A stretch of 12,792 nucleotides of DNA, from NCBI GenBank assembly GCA_938041275.1, contig CALISH010000007.1:1-12792 (forward strand), in the 5' to 3' direction. This DNA is from an uncultured Solobacterium sp. GTDB lineage: Bacteria > Bacillota_I > Bacilli_A > Erysipelotrichales > Erysipelotrichaceae. Numbering within the stretch: the first letter of the stretch is position 1; every line of letters starts with the position of its first letter. Shown here piece by piece: positions 7,765 to 12,792 of the stretch. Both the position numbers and the translations under genes were made by a program. Under the pieces are notes generated by a model. The model saw only the letters and a list, made by a program, of their open reading frames with translations. It was not told where the DNA came from and did no database searches.

Positions 7765-7792
7765 ATAATAGCATAATCGATATTACCGTCAA
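7765..7792 (-). promoter_or_regulatory. Promoter upstream of yhfY
   Basis: On the minus strand, TTGACG (7787-7792), a 16-bp spacer and TATTAT (7765-7770) preceded by TGC form an extended -10 sigma-A-type promoter close to consensus. It lies in the 85-bp gap between the phosphatase stop and the yhfY start, with an untranslated leader of about 40 bases. It would drive yhfY through yhfW, and perhaps the AEC gene, independently of the yhfZ promoter. Confidence 0.65.
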
Positions 7793-7805
7793 TAATTATT
7801 TAATA

Positions 7806-8594
7806 TTATTCTAAAAATATATTTTTAATATGGCGATGTAAATCAGCATCTATACCATATTCTTCCAAGAAGAATTCTTCATAGTTTGGATATCTCTCTA
7901 AAATACCATCTAGCATCTCTCTACCCATTTGCTCATCAACACCTGCCTCCATCATAACAATTCGTTTAAGAGATGGATTTTGTTGGATTCTTTCTCTATT
8001 TTGTTCTAATGCCAATTCAATGCGTGTGTGATATGCCTTATTTGATAGAAGATAGTCTTCCATAATATCTTCTTTTGATACACCTAACAGTAAATATAAC
8101 AAAACTGCGATTGCACCTGTTCTATCTTTCCCTGTTGCACAATGAAACAACAATGGAAATTCGATACCCTGTTTGATCATTTCAAGAATAAACATAAATC
8201 CTTCATTCTGAAACATCATATTTCTATATATTTCTGCCATATGCGTATGTAGTGTTTCTTCATCACTATCATCTGCAATCACCATTTTATGAATGCCATA
8301 TGGAGAAAAATCCACTCCTTCACCATTTCTATCACGCATGCCACTAACACGATAATTAACTATTCCATCGATGATTGGATCAGGATCTTCATACGCTTCA
8401 TAAGAAGTACGCAAATCTAGGACAGTTTTTACACCTAGATTTTGAAGATGCTTTAATTCATCTCTATTCAACCAACCAAGAAAACAACTGCGATATAGCA
8501 GCCCTGTTTTCACTCTTTTATTATCTACTGTAGAATATCCTCCAAGGTCTCTAAAATTACATACTAACCTAAAATTTTCATCCAATATTTTCAT
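7806..8594 (-). CDS. Tyrosine/lipid phosphatase-type protein (Y_phosphatase3)
   Basis: A 262-residue protein with the Cys-based phosphatase signature HCATGKDRTG (151-160), in which C152 is the nucleophile and R158 binds phosphate. The GKDRTG form is typical of the Y_phosphatase3 family (Listeria LipA, mycobacterial PtpB), which often accept phosphoinositides or phosphosugars as well as phosphotyrosine. NFRDLGG (13-19) at the N terminus is the other family hallmark, and LGVKTVLDLRTSYE (53-66) carries the usual beta strand. No signal peptide is visible, so it is probably cytoplasmic. The ATG at 8594 has AAGGAA six bases upstream and starts 10 bp after the yhfZ stop, so the two are co-transcribed. 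The E. coli yhf cluster lacks this gene, so here it probably removes phosphate from a pathway intermediate. A protein-phosphotyrosine role is the alternative. Confidence 0.88.
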   Translation of the reverse strand: MKILDENFRLVCNFRDLGGYSTVDNKRVKTGLLYRSCFLGWLNRDELKHLQNLGVKTVLDLRTSYEAYEDPDPIIDGIVNYRVSGMRDRNGEGVDFSPYGIHKMVIADDSDEETLHTHMAEIYRNMMFQNEGFMFILEMIKQGIEFPLLFHCATGKDRTGAIAVLLYLLLGVSKEDIMEDYLLSNKAYHTRIELALEQNRERIQQNPSLKRIVMMEAGVDEQMGREMLDGILERYPNYEEFFLEEYGIDADLHRHIKNIFLE

Positions 8595-8604
8595 GTATAA
8601 TTCC

Positions 8605-9531
8605 TTAATAGCTTGGTGTCACGATTCCATCTAAGACTAAATCTTGAACAGTTAACGTTTCTTTTACATCAAGCATCTGTCGTAATAATTCCGTCATCTC
8701 CGGTGTTTGACCATTAGTTACAATCACAGCATTTGTATCATCATTATCGTCGATTGAAACCTTCACATAGTTTACTTTAGACATCTTATCTATGATTTCA
8801 TCTTCATTCCATACTGCCGCATCAATTTCTCCATTTTGAACTAAGCGTAATAAATTATTTGATTCAACGGGGATGAATTCAACTTTCTTCATTCCACATG
8901 CACGCTTTGTTATATCACTTTGATCAATCGAATCTCTATCTATTCCTACGCGCATACCATCCTGGATTTCTTTGGTATGAGAGTCATGGAATACAATTAC
9001 ATGTGATGAACAATATGTACCCTCACCAAATTCACACACAATATCAATCTGCCCTTTATGTGTATCTAGGAATTCTTTTGCAGCATATTTTGAAACAACC
9101 GCAAAATTATAGCGATTCTCTAATACCATCGCAATTCGATTCTTCGCACCTCTCATATAAGAAAGTGTCATTGGAATTCCATGTTTATTTTCCATTGTGG
9201 TAATAATGCCAGTCGCTAACCCCTCATACTTTCTAGAGTATGGTAAAGGCATTGCACCTACCAACAAATTAATTCCAGCAAGTTCAAGTAGAATCTTGTC
9301 ATTCTTTTCAATAACATACGAACCTAAATGTCCCTTACTCACAATGTGAATCGCATTATTATTTTGTAATGTTTTAAGTGCAGATTGTGCAGTACCTCTA
9401 GAGATATTTAATCTCTCACTTAACTCAGTAACAGTTGGTGTTCGATCTCCCACCCTATATCTTAGAAACGCTTTTGCTAGACTCAATACCGCAAGTCCAT
9501 TTTTACTCATTAGTTGATTATTATAGTTCAT
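8605..9531 (-). CDS. yhfZ: YhfZ-like transcriptional regulator
   Basis: A 308-residue regulator with an N-terminal winged helix-turn-helix (about residues 30-75, PTVTELSERLNISRG then TAQSALKTLQ) and a C-terminal periplasmic-binding-protein-like ligand domain (about 88-300). The C-terminal domain closely resembles E. coli YhfZ, with shared segments VGAMPLPYSRKYEGLATG (91-108), MRGAKNRI, FAVVSKYAA (143-151) and VWNEDE, and the protein ends in PSY like E. coli YhfZ. It is likely a ligand-responsive repressor of the cluster. The reading frame is open up to a TTG at 9585, but I start at ATG 9531 because AGGAG lies eight bases upstream and the TTG lies upstream of the promoter's -35 box. A perfect palindrome in its own promoter argues for autoregulation. 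Confidence 0.92.
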   Translation of the reverse strand: MNYNNQLMSKNGLAVLSLAKAFLRYRVGDRTPTVTELSERLNISRGTAQSALKTLQNNNAIHIVSKGHLGSYVIEKNDKILLELAGINLLVGAMPLPYSRKYEGLATGIITTMENKHGIPMTLSYMRGAKNRIAMVLENRYNFAVVSKYAAKEFLDTHKGQIDIVCEFGEGTYCSSHVIVFHDSHTKEIQDGMRVGIDRDSIDQSDITKRACGMKKVEFIPVESNNLLRLVQNGEIDAAVWNEDEIIDKMSKVNYVKVSIDDNDDTNAVIVTNGQTPEMTELLRQMLDVKETLTVQDLVLDGIVTPSY

Positions 9532-9549
9532 AGTTGGTCTCCTATAAAC

Positions 9550-9578
9550 ATTATAGAATGAATATTCATTCTTTTGAA
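9550..9578 (-). promoter_or_regulatory. yhfZ promoter
   Basis: On the minus strand, TTCAAA (9573-9578), a 17-bp spacer and a perfect TATAAT (9550-9555). Transcription would begin near 9542-9543, giving a leader of only about 11-12 bases that starts almost at the AGGAG ribosome site. The spacer is filled by a palindrome, so the promoter is probably repressible. The -35 box is weak (four of six bases). Confidence 0.7.
9555..9572. promoter_or_regulatory. 18-bp perfect palindrome, likely YhfZ operator
   Basis: AGAATGAAT followed by its exact reverse complement ATTCATTCT. It spans the whole -35/-10 spacer of the yhfZ promoter, where a bound dimeric winged-helix repressor would exclude RNA polymerase. 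A second copy of its core, TGAACATTCA (9575-9584), lies 16 bp further upstream (core TGAATATTCA at 9559-9568), covering the -35 box. The geometry is seen directly; binding by YhfZ is inferred. Confidence 0.65.
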
Positions 9579-9612
9579 CATTCAATTAAACTTAAATTTT
9601 ATAAAATTAGAT

Positions 9613-9642
9613 TTATCATAAGTAATATCCTAGTGATACAAT
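9613..9642 (+). promoter_or_regulatory. Promoter of the divergent membrane protein gene
   Basis: TTATCA (9613-9618), an 18-bp spacer and TACAAT (9637-9642) with TGA directly before it, an extended -10. It lies 65 bp before the ATG at 9708 and back to back with the yhfZ promoter. Confidence 0.45.
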
Positions 9643-9707
9643 AGGTATGAAGATTACACCAAGATTCAAACATATTTCATAGTTAATAGAAAGCGAGGAT
9701 AAAAAAT

Positions 9708-10598
9708 ATGTTTGTAGACAGTAAATTTTATAATGATGTTTATCGGATTCGTAAAAAGAGTTTTATGAAGTACTTTCTTTTGTATTTGTTTTTACAATTG
9801 TTATTGACTACCCTACCTGAATTACCGACCATTCAGATGATTTTAGCTGGTACTATAAATCCTTTTAGCTTTACTGAAGCAGCACATACTAGCTTCCTTC
9901 TATCATTTAGTTGTTCAATAATACTGCAGTTTTTTACAGTTATAATCCTCATGCAGCTTTTCCGAATTATACAGGGTTCTTATACAAAACTAATTGATTT
10001 ATTTGAACCTTTAAGAGAAAAATGGTTAATTATCTTATGTATCTCCGCTTTTATTGCGTTTCTGGATAATTTATTTACACATAATATCTCTAATACAATT
10101 TTATTGGTAATTCTAAAGTTAGCACTTTACTATTTAACAATATTTATTGCTTTTTCTATTTATACTTATCCAACACATGCATATCAAGACGGAATTAGAA
10201 ATAGTATCAAAGAAGCCATTGATTCATTAATAGATATGATAAAGATAGACATTCACTATATGTGGATATGTTTAGCTGCTCTACTCCTTACCATTCTCGG
10301 CTTATTTTACATTCTAAGAACTGTCTTTGGTGGAACTTTACTTGTACCACTAGTTACATTGGATAATCCTAGCGCTCTAATTACACTTTCTAAATCGACG
10401 ATGCCTTTATTTACCGCAATATTTATAGCTATACTTCTTGTATCAATTCTGACGCAATACAGATTGTTCTGTGCATATTATGCACATGCTTTGTATTACT
10501 TCAAAAAATATGTAGAGATAAAACCAGAAATACCTGCACAGGGAATTAAATCAACATATATAGAAAATAAAAATGAAGAGATAAAGAACGATTATTAA
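9708..10598 (+). CDS. Six-helix membrane protein of unknown function
   Basis: A 296-residue integral membrane protein that I do not recognise. Hydrophobic segments lie near residues 20-37, 62-88, 106-124, 128-152, 184-204 and 234-250. The N terminus has a basic stretch (RIRKKSFMK, 13-21), and the C-terminal tail from about 265 is polar and Lys/Glu-rich, probably cytoplasmic. The YQDGIRNSIKEAIDSLIDM segment (159-177) between helices four and five looks amphipathic. The layout recalls the DUF975 / YesL-type small membrane proteins of Gram-positive bacteria, but no diagnostic motif fixes this. The ATG at 9708 has GAGGA eight bases upstream. It is transcribed away from the yhf-type operon, and the shared intergenic region is about 176 bp. 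A functional link to the operon is possible but not shown. Confidence 0.8.
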   Translation: MFVDSKFYNDVYRIRKKSFMKYFLLYLFLQLLLTTLPELPTIQMILAGTINPFSFTEAAHTSFLLSFSCSIILQFFTVIILMQLFRIIQGSYTKLIDLFEPLREKWLIILCISAFIAFLDNLFTHNISNTILLVILKLALYYLTIFIAFSIYTYPTHAYQDGIRNSIKEAIDSLIDMIKIDIHYMWICLAALLLTILGLFYILRTVFGGTLLVPLVTLDNPSALITLSKSTMPLFTAIFIAILLVSILTQYRLFCAYYAHALYYFKKYVEIKPEIPAQGIKSTYIENKNEEIKNDY

Positions 10599-10622
10599 GA
10601 TTGATTGTAACAATATCAATCT
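10598..10622 (+). terminator. Weak hairpin after the membrane protein gene
   Basis: AGATTGAT and ATCAATCT form a perfect eight-pair stem around a nine-base loop, starting at the last base of the stop codon. Only a short T-run follows several bases later, so it is a poor intrinsic terminator. The rest of the gap to efp (to 10817) is AT-rich, with another loose inverted repeat (10661-10669 with 10693-10701) and the efp promoter. Confidence 0.4.
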
Positions 10623-10776
10623 CACAAAGTTTTACGTTCTATGTTTTAATACGTTATATGCAAAATATAATATTCATATCTTTTTCTAATGATATATTTT
10701 GTTATGCATTTCATTGCAAATATACCTTTTTTCTTAAAAAGTAATTGGTACAGATAATTTATTTACATTTTTTCGA

Positions 10777-10806
10777 TTGAAAAGGTTGTAAAAAAGCCAA
10801 TATTAA
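10777..10806 (+). promoter_or_regulatory. Candidate efp promoter
   Basis: TTGAAA (10777-10782), an 18-bp spacer and TATTAA (10801-10806) lie about 39 bases before the efp ATG. The spacing and the -35 box are good and the -10 box is moderate. Confidence 0.45.
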
Positions 10807-10844
10807 GAGAAAATTATATGCGGAAATTGAAAGGAGTTAATACC

Positions 10845-11402
10845 ATGATTCAATCAACAGAAATTAAACCAGGTCAGTGTTTCGTTTGGGAAGGTGATTT
10901 ATACCAAGCAATTACAGTTGACCGTAATAAGACAGCTATGGCTAAGATGAAGGTCGCTGTTAAAGTTAAGAACCCAAGAACAGGAGTTGTTAAGGAACTT
11001 AGCTTAATTGGTTCTGACCGTGTAGAAGAAGCTTTCATCGATAAGAGAGAGATGCAGTACCTCTATAACGATGGTGCAAACTTAATCTTCATGGATACAG
11101 AAACATATGAACAGATTGAAATTCCAGCAAGCCGCTTAGACTGGGAAAAGAACTTCCTAAAGGAATCTTCAATGGTAAACATTCAGGTTTACAACGGAGA
11201 AATCTTAGGTGTTCAATTACCAGATAAGGTTAACTTACAGGTTACAGAGTGTGAAGTTGCAGTTAAGGGTAACACAGCAACATCCGCTACTAAGAACGCT
11301 ACTGTAGAAACTGGTTTAAATGTTCGTGTTCCATTATTCATCAACGAAGGAGAAGTAATCGAAATCTCTACAGCTGATGGTAAGTATTCTGGACGTGCTT
11401 AA
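10845..11402 (+). CDS. efp: Translation elongation factor P
   Basis: EF-P, 185 residues and full family length, relieves ribosome stalling at polyproline by binding between the P and E sites. The N-terminal KOW-like domain (1-62), the middle OB domain (MQYLYNDGANLIFMD onward, with YEQIEI) and the C-terminal OB domain are all present, including the signature ATVETGLNVRVPLFINEGE near the C terminus. The start is ATG 10845 because AAGGAG lies eight bases upstream; an in-frame ATG at 10818 has no ribosome site. Aligned without gaps to B. subtilis EF-P from memory, the loop KPGKG is replaced by KTAMA, so M32 occupies the position of the modified lysine. No gene for an EF-P modifying enzyme lies in the window. 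The frequent AAG and AAC codons fit a highly expressed gene. Confidence 0.97.
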   Translation: MIQSTEIKPGQCFVWEGDLYQAITVDRNKTAMAKMKVAVKVKNPRTGVVKELSLIGSDRVEEAFIDKREMQYLYNDGANLIFMDTETYEQIEIPASRLDWEKNFLKESSMVNIQVYNGEILGVQLPDKVNLQVTECEVAVKGNTATSATKNATVETGLNVRVPLFINEGEVIEISTADGKYSGRA

Positions 11403-11414
11403 TCATTTAAAATA

Positions 11415-11448
11415 GCTATGACATTATATAGTGTCATAGCCTTTTTTT
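11415..11448 (+). terminator. Intrinsic terminator of efp
   Basis: GCTATGACA and TGTCATAGC form a perfect nine-pair stem around an eight-base loop, followed by C and seven T residues. It begins 12 bases after the efp stop. On the other strand the same stem follows the alcohol dehydrogenase stop by 10 bases with a broken T-run, so it may serve both convergent genes. Confidence 0.9.
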
Positions 11449-11450
11449 GC

Positions 11451-12656
11451 TTAGATTGTATATCCCTGTTTAATCTTACGAATGACTTTTTCAAACTGTG
11501 CAACATTCCAAGTGACTGGTGTTGGATAAGTAGGATTCCCCTCCTTCTCTGCACCAGTCGCAAGATAATGAATATCCTCCTCTTGAATTTCTGGAATTGA
11601 AGTTGGAATAGAAAATATTTGATTTAGATCTTTTAGTTTCTGAATAAACTGCTTTGACTTATCCTGGTCAGTAGCACCAGTGATACCTACTACATCCGCA
11701 ATCTTTGCAAGCTTACCAACCACTGCACCACCATACTCTTCTAATACAATCGGTAAGATGATAGCGTTAATCATTCCATGTTGTAAGTGATACATCCCAC
11801 CTATTCCATGTGCTATCGCATGAACATAACCAACATAGTTATTAGAAATCGCTACACCGGCATTATAAGAAGCTTCCAATAGTTCTAGTCGATAATGCTT
11901 ATTTAAACCATCTTCAAAGCTAGGTACTAAGTATTGGAAAATAGACTTGATAGCACATAATGCAGATTCATTGGTCTTACGATTATTAAAACAATTTATA
12001 TACGCTTCGATAGCGTGTGTCAGAGCGTCCATCCCTGAATAGGCTGTCATTTTAGCAGGTAATGATGTTAATAGTGAAGAATCTAACACTGCATACTTAG
12101 GAATTAAAAATAAATGACTTAATGCATATTTACGTTTTTTGATTGGATCTGTAATCACAGCACCTGCAGTTACTTCAGAACCAGTACCAGCAGTAGTTGG
12201 TACAGCAATCAATAAAGGCAACTGCTTACTTACCCTTCCTGTATGTAATACTGTTTTAACATCTAGATTTTTCATTGGTACACATGCAAGTGCTGCCTTT
12301 GAACAATCAATAGCCGAACCTCCACCAATTGCGATAAGCGCTTGGCATCCATCCTTGATAAACATCTCTTTGAGTTTTTCTACATCAGAAATCTCAGGAT
12401 CAGGTTTTACATCATGAAAGATACTATACTGAATATCATTCTGCGTTAATGCCTCAAAAAATGATTGTAGAGTTCCTCTTTTGATAAATCCTGGTGTAGT
12501 TACAATCATGTAGTGTGTTAGATGTTTCTCTTTTAAAACATCTACAAGATCAAGTAATGCATGTTCACCTTTTATCATCCTTGGCTGCATATATAACTGT
12601 GTCTTTTGTATCGGACTAAAGATCGCTTGTCTAACTCTTAATAAAAAATGAATCAT
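11451..12656 (-). CDS. Iron-containing (group III) alcohol dehydrogenase
   Basis: A 401-residue NAD(P)-dependent group III alcohol dehydrogenase. The N-terminal Rossmann-like domain carries GGGSAIDCSK (111-120) and PTTAGTGSEVT (153-163) for dinucleotide binding. The helical C-terminal domain carries the four metal ligands expected of FucO-type enzymes: D210 and H214 in GMDALTHAIEAY, H279 in VHAIAHGIGG, and H293 in LQHGM. All catalytic residues are intact. Substrate is unknown; relatives reduce aldehydes, lactaldehyde or butanal, or oxidise 1,3-propanediol. The ATG at 12656 has GAGG seven bases upstream. It stands alone, convergent with efp, with its own promoter and a terminator insulating it from the right. 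No link to the yhf-type cluster is evident. Confidence 0.93.
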   Translation of the reverse strand: MIHFLLRVRQAIFSPIQKTQLYMQPRMIKGEHALLDLVDVLKEKHLTHYMIVTTPGFIKRGTLQSFFEALTQNDIQYSIFHDVKPDPEISDVEKLKEMFIKDGCQALIAIGGGSAIDCSKAALACVPMKNLDVKTVLHTGRVSKQLPLLIAVPTTAGTGSEVTAGAVITDPIKKRKYALSHLFLIPKYAVLDSSLLTSLPAKMTAYSGMDALTHAIEAYINCFNNRKTNESALCAIKSIFQYLVPSFEDGLNKHYRLELLEASYNAGVAISNNYVGYVHAIAHGIGGMYHLQHGMINAIILPIVLEEYGGAVVGKLAKIADVVGITGATDQDKSKQFIQKLKDLNQIFSIPTSIPEIQEEDIHYLATGAEKEGNPTYPTPVTWNVAQFEKVIRKIKQGYTI

Positions 12657-12676
12657 TGTTATACCTCACTATATTT

Positions 12677-12685
12677 AGTATAGCA
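12677..12685 (-). promoter_or_regulatory. Extended -10 promoter of the dehydrogenase gene
   Basis: TGCTATACT on the minus strand is an extended -10 box 20 bases before the ATG. No convincing -35 box is seen at 16-18 bp, so the TG motif may carry recognition. Confidence 0.45.
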
Positions 12686-12704
12686 CTCTCCAGTCTCATA
12701 ATAG

Positions 12705-12738
12705 AAAAAAGACATATCCCCTAAATGTAGAGAATATG
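12705..12738 (-). terminator. Intrinsic terminator for a gene entering from the right
   Basis: On the minus strand CATATTCTC (12730-12738) pairs with GGGGATATG (12713-12721) through nine pairs, two of them G-U, around an eight-base loop. Six T residues follow shortly after (12705-12710). It lies just upstream of the dehydrogenase promoter and would end transcripts arriving from beyond the right edge. Confidence 0.6.
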
Positions 12739-12749
12739 ACTATATAAAA

Positions 12750-12792
12750 TTAGTCGGGGTAAGTTATAACCTTTAAAGAAGTTTGTGGTGTA
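12750..12792 (-). CDS. Possible C-terminal fragment of an unseen gene
   Basis: One minus-strand frame is open from the window edge and ends at a TAA (12750-12752) with the tail TPQTSLKVITYPD. The stop is 11 bases before the terminator hairpin, the usual spacing for a gene end. Fourteen codons cannot identify a family, and the call rests mainly on the terminator. Confidence 0.3.
   Translation of the reverse strand, partial: TPQTSLKVITYPD

Noticed and set aside
7791..7800. Perfect palindrome AATAATTATT beside the yhfY promoter
   Set aside because: Pure A/T of ten bases is expected by chance in such DNA.
10661..10701. Nine-pair inverted repeat in the efp leader region, considered as a riboswitch or attenuator
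   Set aside because: Almost all A/T with a 23-base loop, no T-run at the right place, and upstream of the likely promoter.
11418..11600. 60-codon plus-strand frame after efp
   Set aside because: It starts inside the efp terminator hairpin and runs antisense to the dehydrogenase C terminus.
1..12792. CRISPR arrays, tRNA or rRNA genes, insertion sequences and prophage genes
   Set aside because: No regularly spaced repeats, tRNA-like cloverleaf, rRNA stretch, transposase or integrase was seen.

Overview
The window looks like chromosomal DNA from a low-GC, Gram-positive-type bacterium (Bacillota; my best guess is an Erysipelotrichia-like lineage). It is AT-rich, has AGGAGG-type Shine-Dalgarno sites before nearly every gene, and its EF-P has a modification loop (NKTAMAKMK) that I associate with Erysipelotrichia/Mollicutes-like proteins. 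The lineage is an inference; there is no rRNA in the window to test it.

Most of the window (about 228-9531, all on the minus strand) is a counterpart of the poorly understood yhfSTUVWXYZ cluster of Escherichia coli. In transcription order (right to left) the genes are: yhfZ-type winged-helix regulator, a tyrosine/lipid-phosphatase-type enzyme, yhfY-type lone PRD domain, yhfU (DUF2620), yhfT membrane protein, php (yhfV) phosphotriesterase-like amidohydrolase, yhfS fold-type-I PLP enzyme, yhfX alanine-racemase-like PLP enzyme, yhfW phosphopentomutase-like enzyme, and an auxin-efflux-carrier (AEC) family transporter. All eight E. coli family members are present, but the order is shuffled. The phosphatase and the AEC transporter are additions relative to the E. 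coli cluster as I know it. Gaps are short or genes overlap (php/yhfT 15 nt, yhfU/yhfT 14 nt, yhfX/yhfS 14-nt overlap, yhfW/yhfX ATGA overlap), so this is one functional unit. It probably imports and processes a small phosphorylated or phosphonate/amino-acid-like compound, but the substrate is unknown.

Two promoters are visible for the cluster. One precedes yhfZ and has a perfect 18-bp palindrome filling the -35/-10 spacer, a classic repressor-operator layout. The other, strong and extended -10, precedes yhfY. A perfect hairpin between php and yhfS and a long inverted repeat between yhfW and the AEC gene may tune expression within the operon.

The right-hand part is separate. A divergent gene at 9708-10598 encodes a six-helix membrane protein of unknown function. 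Next is efp (10845-11402), encoding translation elongation factor P, whose loop has Met where the modified Lys normally lies. efp converges on a group III iron-type alcohol dehydrogenase gene (11451-12656, minus strand) across a shared hairpin terminator. At the far right a minus-strand terminator and a possible C-terminal fragment suggest another gene entering from outside. The left 227 bases are very AT-rich and hold no gene that I can support.
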